Assembly (NCBI RefSeq): GCF_900217235.1
Contig: NZ_LT907975.1
Coordinates: 2,021,001-2,085,000, forward strand
Origin: Pseudodesulfovibrio profundus
Lineage (GTDB): Bacteria; Desulfobacterota; Desulfovibrionia; Desulfovibrionales; Desulfovibrionaceae
DNA length: 64,000 nt
Direction of reading: 5' to 3'
The notes beneath the pieces are model-generated. The model worked only from the letters and a program-made list of their open reading frames with translations. It was not told the DNA's origin and searched no databases. The position numbers and the translations under genes are program-made. Positions 52,623-59,269 of this stretch are shown here, one piece after another. Numbering within the stretch: the first letter of the stretch is position 1; every line of letters begins with the position of its first letter.

Positions 52623-52708
52623 TTGTTAGCGGTTACTGAATGGGGTCATGCGGCCATGAGTTGATATGTCAATTCGTCCCCCTAGTCAGTGCTGGAATAC
52701 CGTATTCC

Positions 52709-54397
52709 TTACGCCTGATATTTATCCAGAAAACGGCGCTCATCTTCAGCTGCACCAATGACAAGCAGCGAGGTGCCTTCGGTCAGCTTGACATTTGGGT
52801 CCGGGTTGATCTCCATCTCTTCTCCGCGCGACAGAGCGATCACGTTGCAGCCTGTATCGTCGCGAATATTGCTTCCAAGCAGCGTTTTGCCTGCAAGGGA
52901 AGGTCCTACCTCAACACGGAAGATATTCAGCCCCTCGGTCAGTGTCATGACCTTGCCCGGGCTCAGCAGGTTGATGATCGTATTGGCGGCCATGGTGGCG
53001 TACGACATGACCAGATCGGCCCCGGCTTTGTGCAGGACGGTGATGTTTCTGTCGAACGTCGCCCGGCTGATGATCTGGATGTCCGGCCTAAGCCGCCTGC
53101 AGTAAATTGTCAGGTAGATGTTCAGATCGTCGTTGTGCGTGGTGACGAATACAGAGGGGGCGCTATCGATGCCGGCGGCCTTCAGCACGTCGAGATCCGA
53201 GGCGCTGCCATGAATGTAGTGTATGTCGTCGTAAATGAGTTTGGGGTTCTTCTCCACGATCTTGTAGTCGATATTACGCTGTTCGAGCACTGCCGCCGCG
53301 GCTTGGCCTACACGCCCCCCACCGAGAATGAGCACAGGGGCTTCCATGGGTGGTGCCTCGCCAACAAACTTGTCATAGGTCTTCAGCTGTTGTTCGGTTC
53401 CAGCCAGAATCATAATGGCTTTTGAGCTGATGACAGTGTCGGGGCGGGCAGGGACCAGATGCCCATGCTCCCACAGGCCGACGATATTCATGCCGGTGGC
53501 GTCGCGCAGTCCGCAGTTCTTGACTGTTTTACCTACCAGCGGGGTATCCAGAGCAGGCGCTTCGGCTATGTTGAGCTGGCTGATGGTGCCGATGATGTTG
53601 CTGCGGGTGCCGGTTCCCAGTGTTCGCCGTGCAAGCATCTCGCCGAGCATGTTCATGAATTGGAGCACGTGGCTTGCCCCTGCCAGTTGCAGGATGTCGA
53701 CGGATTCCTCGGAGTCGGCGTTGGCCACGACCTGCACATCCGCAGCTACCTCGCGAAGGGTGAAGGCGGCGTTGGTGTTCTTCATGTCATCGCTCAAAAG
53801 CACAACCATGGCCGCCTGATCGGCGCGTAGCAGGGAATATGTCTCGGGATTGTCGGCATCGCCCACCACCGCTTTATATCCTTGGTCAACCAGCTCCAGG
53901 GCGTGGTTCACTTCATCGACCAGAATGCAATACTGATAGTTGAACTGCCTGACTCGCGACGCAAGGCTGAGTGCGATCCTGTCGGAGCCGGTGATGATCA
54001 GGTGGCCCGTCGTATCCTTGGGCAGCTCTCTGGCAGCCCTCGATTTGCTCTGGGCCTCAAGGAAGGGCGCGTAGAAAAATTGAATGAAGGTGAACGGCAG
54101 CATCACCAGCAAAAAGACAATGCCTGACATGAGTACACAGAGCGAGAAGAGCTTGCCCAGATCGGAGGTGAAGGTGATATCGCCGAAGCCGAGCGTGGAC
54201 ATGACCGTCAGCGTCCAATAAAAACCTGTAATCCAGGAATAATATTGTCCTTCCATTTCCATTATCACATGGAACAGGAAGCTGTAGAGGGCGATGAAAA
54301 ATGACAGAATCAGGACAAACCTGATGAGGGTATTCAGATTGCGTTGCGCACGACGGTCATGAAAAAAGTACAGCAACTGGGAAGGTATGAATTTCAT
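52709..54397 (-). CDS. Potassium channel with two TrkA-N/TrkA-C (RCK) regulatory units
   Basis: The 562 aa protein has two transmembrane helices (about 24-44 and 83-105) around a pore loop with selectivity filter TLGFGD (68-73). Two RCK units follow. Unit 1 begins HLIITGSDRIALSLASRV near 130; unit 2 begins VLILGGGRVGQAAAAVLE near 355, with nucleotide-binding acidic ends ILVDE and IVEKNPK. TrkA-C domains occur after each (LVGKTVKNCGL; LAGKTLLGSNI). The layout resembles GsuK of Geobacter. An intact core-type gene here, in the opposite direction, shows that Rhs fragments flank it on both sides. Confidence 0.9.
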   Translation of the reverse strand: MKFIPSQLLYFFHDRRAQRNLNTLIRFVLILSFFIALYSFLFHVIMEMEGQYYSWITGFYWTLTVMSTLGFGDITFTSDLGKLFSLCVLMSGIVFLLVMLPFTFIQFFYAPFLEAQSKSRAARELPKDTTGHLIITGSDRIALSLASRVRQFNYQYCILVDEVNHALELVDQGYKAVVGDADNPETYSLLRADQAAMVVLLSDDMKNTNAAFTLREVAADVQVVANADSEESVDILQLAGASHVLQFMNMLGEMLARRTLGTGTRSNIIGTISQLNIAEAPALDTPLVGKTVKNCGLRDATGMNIVGLWEHGHLVPARPDTVISSKAIMILAGTEQQLKTYDKFVGEAPPMEAPVLILGGGRVGQAAAAVLEQRNIDYKIVEKNPKLIYDDIHYIHGSASDLDVLKAAGIDSAPSVFVTTHNDDLNIYLTIYCRRLRPDIQIISRATFDRNITVLHKAGADLVMSYATMAANTIINLLSPGKVMTLTEGLNIFRVEVGPSLAGKTLLGSNIRDDTGCNVIALSRGEEMEINPDPNVKLTEGTSLLVIGAAEDERRFLDKYQA

Positions 54398-54535
54398 TGC
54401 TCTCGCTCTGGTTTACGACCGATTCATTGTTCGATCATGAAGAATGTTGGCGATATTTATACAATTTCCGTCCGGCGCTGAAAAGGTAAATCATATTTAG
54501 GACGTGCGGAGGGGAGGGGCTATTATTCTTTCAGG

Positions 54536-54871
54536 CTAATCTTTTATTTCGGGATGTCGTTCATAAAACCCCTTCAGGGGCTCAAGAGAGGCATTACATG
54601 ATGGGCAGAGGGCATTACTGGCTTCAGGATACTGCTTTTGACATGACGGGCATATTTTGAGGCCCTTTCTTGCATGATAGCGCAGCCGGTGTCCCCATAT
54701 GCCATACCATATAAGCAAAAAGGCCAAACCACCCCACACCCAATTTTCATGTTCAGAAACGGGCAGTTCTCCATAAGCTGGGGTTCCCGGAGGGGTGAAT
54801 ATGCTTAAAAGCATTACGGAAACCCCGGCCAATACTGCCATCCATTTTATTTTAATTCCATTCTTACTCAT
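54536..54871 (-). CDS. Membrane protein with C-terminal zinc ribbon
   Basis: The 111 aa protein has two hydrophobic helices (WMAVLAGVSVMLLSIFTP and WVWGGLAFLLIWYGIWG). A cytoplasmic zinc ribbon follows (CPSCQKQYPEASNALCPSCN, near 74-93). No exact family is known to me. Two other small membrane/zinc-ribbon proteins occur at 52205 and 56556, all within the orphan gene region. It follows the mini-membrane gene at 54987 on the same strand. Confidence 0.65.
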   Translation of the reverse strand: MSKNGIKIKWMAVLAGVSVMLLSIFTPPGTPAYGELPVSEHENWVWGGLAFLLIWYGIWGHRLRYHARKGLKICPSCQKQYPEASNALCPSCNASLEPLKGFYERHPEIKD

Positions 54872-54986
54872 TCAGCACCTTCATTTGCCCGTCTTCAGCA
54901 TCACCAGAGTCGCCATAAATTCGATCACATAAAAGGTCATAGCTTGGCGTCTATATTCATGAAATTATAGATAATTTATTGGGTTG

Positions 54987-55190
54987 TCATTCCTTGCGAT
55001 TGCGAGAGGGAGAGCGGAGAATCCAAGCTAAAGTTGGTATGGCTATTCCTGCCAGGATTAGAACCCAAGCAAAGAATGTCGGGTATATGATTGGCACATC
55101 GTAATGGTGCATAGTCCCATTTAACAAACCAAATATTCCTGCTGCAATGAGCGCTAGACCTAGGCCCAATTCCGACACTTTGATTCGCAT
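54987..55190 (-). CDS. Mini-membrane protein (putative immunity), intact copy
   Basis: The 67 aa protein reads MRIKVSELGLGLALIAAGIF, a loop HHYDVPIIYPTFF, a second helix AWVLILAGIAIPTLAWIL and RSPSRNRKE. It fits the repeated family. It begins 39 bases after the stop of the short Rhs tail at 55230, on the same strand. Confidence 0.75.
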   Translation of the reverse strand: MRIKVSELGLGLALIAAGIFGLLNGTMHHYDVPIIYPTFFAWVLILAGIAIPTLAWILRSPSRNRKE

Positions 55191-55229
55191 TCTCTTCTTT
55201 TTCTCCAGTCGTTATACCCACCATATGCT

Positions 55230-55349
55230 TTACGCATTCCGCTTCCCAAATCCGAACAATCCCAACGGATCAGTTCCGTTCACCGGATCATCCAGACAAT
55301 ACCCGTACCAATCCGGGTCACCGCCCGCATCGCCCATGGGGTCTGGGGT
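55230..55349 (-). pseudogene. Rhs core-end fragment with a very short tail
   Basis: Minus-strand frame: TPDPMGDAGGDPDWYGYCLD, DPVNGTDPLGL, then FGFGKRNA and a stop. The part encoding the core end is a diverged copy of the 153-bp repeat and has no toxin domain after it. The tail FGFGKR recalls FRFGKRP after the core end at 47214, so it may be a truncated form of that tip family. Confidence 0.8.
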
Positions 55350-55369
55350 GGTCTGTCGCCCTTATGAGG

Positions 55370-55400
55370 TAGCCGCTTTGTCAATGTGACTAAGCGGCTA
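55370..55400 (-). terminator. Hairpin after the 55410 mini-membrane gene
   Basis: TAGCCGCTT and AAGCGGCTA flank a 13-base loop just downstream of the stop at 55410 on the minus strand. Confidence 0.55.
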
Positions 55401-55409
55401 TTCATGCTG

Positions 55410-55631
55410 TTATTCCTTATTCTTGCGAGATGGAGATCTAAGGAACCAAGCAGCAATGGGAATGCCAAAGCCTACGGCTACGAGTACGGCACCAAACAGT
55501 CTCGGATAGAGTATTTGCACTCCCCATCGATACATCTCGTCACTGTCAATTCCAGACAGTCCGATAAAGATGAAGAGAAGACCCATTAGCAGTTCCCAGG
55601 ATTTAACTCTTTTCAACGTCGTTTCCTCCAT
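55410..55631 (-). CDS. Mini-membrane protein (putative immunity), intact copy overlapping an Rhs tail
   Basis: The protein is 73 aa from ATG 55631, or 68 aa from TTG 55616, which has a GGAGG site. Helix 1 is SWELLMGLLFIFIGLSGI, the loop RWGVQILYPRLF, helix 2 FGAVLVAVGFGIPIAAWFL and the tail RSPSRKNKE. The gene starts inside the end of the upstream Rhs tail (stop 55613-55615), so the two are translationally coupled. Confidence 0.75.
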   Translation of the reverse strand: MEETTLKRVKSWELLMGLLFIFIGLSGIDSDEMYRWGVQILYPRLFGAVLVAVGFGIPIAAWFLRSPSRKNKE

Positions 55632-55845
55632 TGTTCCTCAAGCTCTTCATAGCCTTTTTGGGCTCCGCTTCCAACCACTCCAGCAGGGGTCTGCGGTGGC
55701 GGACCAGGGTCAAAAAAACTATAAACTAAGTCTGTTCCAGCAACAGTTTTGCCGGGGTGGCGGGCTGCTGCTACCGCTGCGGCCGGAGCCGCATTTGCCG
55801 CTCCAGCCGCACCAACAATGTCCGGCGCAGGAGTCGGTGGGTTTA
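55613..55845 (-). pseudogene. Displaced Rhs C-terminal tail, fragment 4 (diverged)
   Basis: Minus-strand frame: VVNPPTPAPDIVGAAGAANA, then Ala-rich APAAAVAAARHPGKTVAG, SFFDPGPPPQTPAGVVGSG and GYEELEEQWRKRR, stop 55613-55615. It keeps IVGAAG, the HPxK point and DPGPPP of fragments 1-3 but differs elsewhere and has no start or core. It abuts an oppositely oriented tail end near 55848. Confidence 0.72.
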
Positions 55846-55849
55846 CAAC

Positions 55850-55898
55850 TAGGACTGTGACCGATTATGCCTATGATGAATGGAGAAAGCGTAGATGA
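55850..55898 (+). pseudogene. End of an Rhs C-terminal tail, fragment 5
   Basis: The plus-strand frame reads TVTDYAYDEWRKRR and stops at 55896-55898. The WRKRR end equals that of fragment 4 on the other strand. The ATG of the next mini-membrane gene (55895) overlaps the stop. The rest of the tail is lost at the head-to-head junction. Confidence 0.65.
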
Positions 55899-56092
55899 GA
55901 GTAAAGTTTTGGGAGTGGTTAATTGGGATCATGTTCACGCTGATTGGGTGCTACATGATTTGGACCAAGAACTACGAGATCAGGGGACATCCTGTTTATC
56001 CATGGGTTTCGTATCTAATTTTAGTTTTGGGAATTGCAATACCCATACTCGCTTGCTTCTTTCGCTCCCGAAACCAAGCCAATGACAAATGA
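55895..56092 (+). CDS. Mini-membrane protein (putative immunity), intact copy
   Basis: The 65 aa protein reads MRVKFWEWLIGIMFTLIGCY, a loop YEIRGHPVYPWVSY, a second helix LILVLGIAIPILACFF and RSRNQANDK. The loop is shared with the copies at 45486 and 51918. The start overlaps the stop of the preceding tail by an ATGA. A good terminator follows. Confidence 0.78.
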   Translation: MRVKFWEWLIGIMFTLIGCYMIWTKNYEIRGHPVYPWVSYLILVLGIAIPILACFFRSRNQANDK

Positions 56093-56095
56093 TAA

Positions 56096-56130
56096 AAAGC
56101 CCCGGAAACACCAATCTCCGGGGCTTTCTA
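56096..56130 (+). terminator. Terminator after the last mini-membrane gene
   Basis: AAAGCCCCGGA and TCCGGGGCTTT form an 11-bp stem with a 10-base loop, followed by TTTCT. Confidence 0.88.
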
Positions 56131-56203
56131 GCATCAATTTATACGCAACTTTACACGCAAAAGAACAACAGGCTGCAGTACTAACTGTAACCGTTGAAAT
56201 ATC

Positions 56204-56247
56204 TGGCGTCCCCAAAGGGGGTTGAACCCATGTTGCCCGCGTGAGAG
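56204..56247 (-). other. Decayed tRNA-Glu 3' fragment (possible attachment site remnant)
   Basis: Read on the minus strand, the 44 bases end in GGGGACGCCA and match the anticodon-to-CCA half of the intact tRNA-Glu at 58919-58994 with several mismatches. The similarity stops after the GTGAGAG that encodes the anticodon loop. A partial tRNA copy in the same orientation is what integration into a tRNA 3' end leaves behind. No integrase is found between the two copies. Confidence 0.7.
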
Positions 56248-56555
56248 TGATCGGCCGGATTAAACACTTTATCAAACAATCTGAGATGCTTGATAAAATT
56301 CTTTCAAGCTGCGCACAAACCCAAGAAGCTCAAGACAATTTTTGAGACCAAAAGATTTCGACACGTTGAAATTGCACGAAGTTGAGGATAACCGCCCGCC
56401 AATTGAAGAAGAATGAGTATGCTCCTCAATTATATCAGGGATGCTTTCCGGCTTGATCTGAGGTGAGACTGTCAGCTTTTGCGGTCAAATATGAACACCC
56501 CGATGATGTTTGTCTTCGGGGTATTTCATATTAATACATCATTATGGGACTTGAT
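56248..56555. other. Intergenic stretch with decayed coding-like sequence
   Basis: I see no complete gene. Short frames interrupted by stops suggest a degraded gene. A hairpin at 56497-56522 (ACCCCGA with TCGGGGT) can terminate the minus-strand gene that ends at 56556. Confidence 0.45.
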
Positions 56556-56882
56556 TTACTTCCTGAGTTTCGAACCGCATGAGGGGCAGTTCCCAACAGA
56601 TGTGTCATCCGAACTAAAAACTTCTCCGCACTTCGGACAAGTCGTCTCGTCGGGAACAGTTTTCGACATGGAGTTCCACAACAGGTAGAGACCTATCCCT
56701 ATGGATACTGCGGCAGCAGGCACATTGAATGGACTGATATCTGCTTCAACACCGCCCTTAAATGACACTACAGGGTCATTAATCAAGCTTGCTCCAAATA
56801 GGACTAGCATTGCTCCAGCGATTAATTCCACCCAGCCGATTGGTGGGATCTTGTTTCTGTTTGGCTCACTTTTTTTACTCAT
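56556..56882 (-). CDS. Membrane protein with C-terminal zinc ribbon
   Basis: The 108 aa protein has two hydrophobic helices (WVELIAGAMLVLFGASLI and VPAAAVSIGIGLYLLW) and then a zinc ribbon TTCPKCGEVFSS...NCPSCGSKL, with CxxC pairs about 17 residues apart. It resembles the protein at 54536 in layout but not closely in sequence. The function is unknown. It could be an orphan immunity or a small sensor protein. Confidence 0.65.
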   Translation of the reverse strand: MSKKSEPNRNKIPPIGWVELIAGAMLVLFGASLINDPVVSFKGGVEADISPFNVPAAAVSIGIGLYLLWNSMSKTVPDETTCPKCGEVFSSDDTSVGNCPSCGSKLRK

Positions 56883-57206
56883 GAATAGACTAGTTTTTTG
56901 CCCTTATTTTGAGGTTGGTCCTTCACAAAATTTCAAAGAGAAATAGCTTCAGAATGTGGGCGGTCGCGTTAATTGCCATTGCCCCCATTCTCGCCAAAGA
57001 TTGATTACCTTCTAACGACTATATCCGCTATTGCCAATGAATGTAAGATTTTACTGTTAGGAGCTAAAGGCACAAAAGGAGGGTGAGTCTATCAGACAGC
57101 ATTATCCCGGTTGGCTGGTCTCTCCGGTGGTCTGAAGTTCAACCTTGGCGGAAAATGCGTGTTTTTTGTCATTGCCGCCAGGCGTTATCCTTCCTATCTT
57201 GTCATC
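56883..57206. other. Gap before the GlxA-like gene
   Basis: There is no convincing gene in these 324 bases. A GGAGG with GTG at 57083 opens a 58-codon frame out of phase with the downstream gene; it has no recognisable features. The promoter of the GlxA-like gene should lie here. Confidence 0.4.
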
Positions 57207-58178
57207 ATGAAAAAGCGCATGGAATTCTATTTCTATCAAGGCATGGTGGCTCTTGATGTTACCGGTCCCCTCGACGTCTTTAACGCTGCTGACGAATTGC
57301 TATCGCGCAATGGTAAAGAGCAGGAGGGGTACGAACTGATATTTTCTGCCAGTGAGATTGGTCTGGTGCCCACTTTATCTGGGTTGAATTTTTATGCTGA
57401 TGCTCTTCCAGGAATGCAAGAAGTCGATACGTTGTTGGTGCCTGGAGGGATGGTCGCCGAAACAGCATCCACTGATCCAGCAAATGTTTTGGCTATACGA
57501 AGGGCCGCCCGAAGGGCAAAGCGGATAGTGTCTGTTTGCAGTGGTGCTTTCCTACTGGCTGCGGCTGGGATTCTGGATGGGCGAAAAGCCACCACCCATT
57601 GGTTGGTGACTGATCGTTTGGCAGAACTCTACCCAGATATCCACTTGGAACCTGATGCCATCTATGTACAGGACGGCAGTGTAGCGACCAGCGCAGGGGT
57701 CACAGCTGGGATTGACCTCGCCCTTGCGATGGTGGAGGACGATTATGGCCCGGCATTAGCTATTGAAGTGGCGAGACTGCTGCTTCTTTACAGAAAGCGA
57801 CCCGGGAATCAGAGCCAGTTCAGTGCCATGCTTGATTTGCAGGCTAAGGCAAGCAAGCGCTTCAAGCCCCTTATCGATTGGCTTGAAACCCACCTGGATC
57901 AAAAACTCACAGTGGACCAGTTGGCTGAAAAGGCACACATGAGTCCACGCACTTTTGCACGAATTTTTCGGTCGGAAACAGGAATGAGCCCAGGCCGATT
58001 CATCGAGCAGTTGCGAATTGATCGCGCGCGCGAACTGCTCGAATCAGGCGCAGAAGGGCTTGAACTGGTTGCACGCGAATCCGGTTTTGGCCGTGAGGAG
58101 CGGTTGCGTCGAGCCTTTCAAAGAAGGCTCGGCATCAGTCCAGCTCAATACAGAGCCCATTTTAAAACAGGAGAATAA
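57207..58178 (+). CDS. GlxA-type regulator: DJ-1/PfpI-like domain plus AraC helix-turn-helix
   Basis: The 323 aa protein starts at 57207 (57219 is possible; neither has a strong ribosome site). The N-terminal domain is DJ-1/PfpI-like: LDVTGPLDVFNAAD at 17-30, nucleophile-elbow-like SVCSGAFLLAAAG with Cys111, and RKATTHW at 126-132. The C-terminal AraC domain (about 220-320) has DQLAEKAHMSPRTFARIFRS and FGREERLRRAFQRRLGISPA. Family members regulate amine or osmolyte catabolism. It sits 1 base before a second DJ-1 family gene, its probable partner. Confidence 0.9.
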   Translation: MKKRMEFYFYQGMVALDVTGPLDVFNAADELLSRNGKEQEGYELIFSASEIGLVPTLSGLNFYADALPGMQEVDTLLVPGGMVAETASTDPANVLAIRRAARRAKRIVSVCSGAFLLAAAGILDGRKATTHWLVTDRLAELYPDIHLEPDAIYVQDGSVATSAGVTAGIDLALAMVEDDYGPALAIEVARLLLLYRKRPGNQSQFSAMLDLQAKASKRFKPLIDWLETHLDQKLTVDQLAEKAHMSPRTFARIFRSETGMSPGRFIEQLRIDRARELLESGAEGLELVARESGFGREERLRRAFQRRLGISPAQYRAHFKTGE

Positions 58179-58179
58179 T

Positions 58180-58782
58180 ATGACCACAGGTCTTACATAC
58201 GGGATATTCATTTATGATCAGGTCGCAGAATTGGACTTCGTTGGGCCGCTCCAGGTTTTCGATGTCTCAAACCAACTGATGAAAGGTGGTCGGGTAGTGA
58301 CTATCGGGCAGGATACGAAACCCCTTAGAGGGGTTGGAGGCTTGCAGATGATCCCTGATTACAGCTTTGAGGATGCTCCCAAACTCGATGTTCTGCTCTT
58401 GCCGGGGACCGCCGAAATTAATGAGTACGCTCTTGGCAATGACAAGGCTATCGACTGGGTGCGTGAGCAGTATGAGAAAGTTAATTGGATGACTGGAGTG
58501 TGCACAGGCGGCCTTATATTACAAAAGGCGGGCTTGCTTAAAGGACGTAAAGCCACCACGCATTGGATGCTTATGGATTCTCTGGCCAAAGACCCTGAGG
58601 TTCAGGAACTGCCCGACATGCGTTATGTCCGCGACGGTAATATCGTAACTTCGCAGGGGATATCTGCAGGCATCGACATGGCCCTATGGCTGGTAGGCGA
58701 GATTCACACTCCAGATCACGCACGATTAGTCAGGAAAATCCTTCAGTACGATCCAGCCCCTCCATACACAAGCGAAGTGTAA
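58180..58782 (+). CDS. DJ-1/PfpI family protein, isonitrile-hydratase-like
   Basis: The start at 58180 follows AGGAG; the protein is 200 aa. It has LDFVGPLQVFDVSNQL at 18-33, the nucleophile elbow TGVCTGGLILQKAG with Cys108, and RKATTHWMLMDSLA. These are features of the InhA/isonitrile hydratase branch of DJ-1 proteins. Isonitrile hydration or a related covalent chemistry is plausible but not proven. It is translationally linked to the GlxA-type regulator upstream, which carries the same fold as its sensor domain. Confidence 0.88.
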   Translation: MTTGLTYGIFIYDQVAELDFVGPLQVFDVSNQLMKGGRVVTIGQDTKPLRGVGGLQMIPDYSFEDAPKLDVLLLPGTAEINEYALGNDKAIDWVREQYEKVNWMTGVCTGGLILQKAGLLKGRKATTHWMLMDSLAKDPEVQELPDMRYVRDGNIVTSQGISAGIDMALWLVGEIHTPDHARLVRKILQYDPAPPYTSEV

Positions 58783-58870
58783 AGGAACTGCCTTCTAAAG
58801 CCTAAGCAGGCTCCTTACTGGCCCAGGCAGTAAATGAGCTTCTTAAATGCAGGCAGGAGGTGAGGCGAAT

Positions 58871-58906
58871 CACAAAAAAAGAGGGCTACATCTTTCGATG
58901 TAGCCC
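58871..58906 (-). terminator. Terminator of the tRNA-Lys/tRNA-Glu unit
   Basis: On the minus strand GGGCTACATC, GAAA, GATGTAGCCC, then TC and seven T. It closes the tRNA transcript. Confidence 0.92.
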
Positions 58907-58918
58907 TTAGAAATTCCG

Positions 58919-58994
58919 TGGCGTCCCCAAGGGGGTTTGAACCCCTGTTGCCGGCGTGAGAGGCCGGAGTCCTAGGCCACTAGACGATGGGGAC
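58919..58994 (-). tRNA. tRNA-Glu (anticodon CTC)
   Basis: The 76-nt sequence folds as a cloverleaf. The acceptor stem GTCCCCA/TGGGGAC is followed by G and an encoded CCA. The anticodon arm CCGGC-CTCTCAC-GCCGG carries CTC, and the T arm has GGTTTGAACCCC (GTTTGAA in place of the usual GTTCGAA). It is the second gene of the tRNA pair. Confidence 0.95.
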
Positions 58995-58999
58995 AGAAG

Positions 59000-59075
59000 T
59001 GGTGGGTCGTACTGGGCTCGAACCAGTGACTCTCTGCTTAAAAGGCAGATACTCTACCAACTGAGTTAACGACCC
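59000..59075 (-). tRNA. tRNA-Lys (anticodon TTT)
   Basis: The 76-nt cloverleaf has acceptor GGGTCGT/ACGACCC with encoded CCA. The anticodon arm CTGCC-TTTTAA-GCAG carries TTT, and the T arm has GGTTCGAGCC. It lies 5 bases upstream of tRNA-Glu in the same transcript. Confidence 0.95.
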
Positions 59076-59092
59076 GCCGTCTGAGGAAGGTA

Positions 59093-59121
59093 TGTCTATC
59101 TATTTGGGCTTTTGCTGTCAA
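59093..59121 (-). promoter_or_regulatory. Promoter of the tRNA pair
   Basis: TTGACA at 59116-59121 and TAGACA at 59093-59098 on the minus strand are separated by 17 bases. The distance to the tRNA-Lys 5' end is 17 bases. Confidence 0.65.
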
Positions 59122-59195
59122 GCACAAATTACAAACAAAGTAATAAAAGTTTTTTAGCGCAAACCTTTGATTTAACATGATATTTAAAATATTTC

Positions 59196-59223
59196 TTGCA
59201 AAAATGTACAGAAATGGTATAGT
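59196..59223 (+). promoter_or_regulatory. Promoter of the CoA ligase gene
   Basis: TTGCAA at 59196-59201 and TATAGT at 59218-59223 with a 16-base spacer, in an AT-rich context, 46 bases before the start codon. Confidence 0.6.
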
Positions 59224-59269
59224 CCCGACCCTGTCGAAAACGGCAAAAAATCCTTCAAGGAGCATACAT

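Noticed and set aside
57083..57259. GTG-initiated 58-codon frame with a GGAGG site before the GlxA-like gene
   Set aside because: It is out of phase, overlaps the conserved start of the GlxA domain and shows no recognisable sequence; it is kept only as a note.
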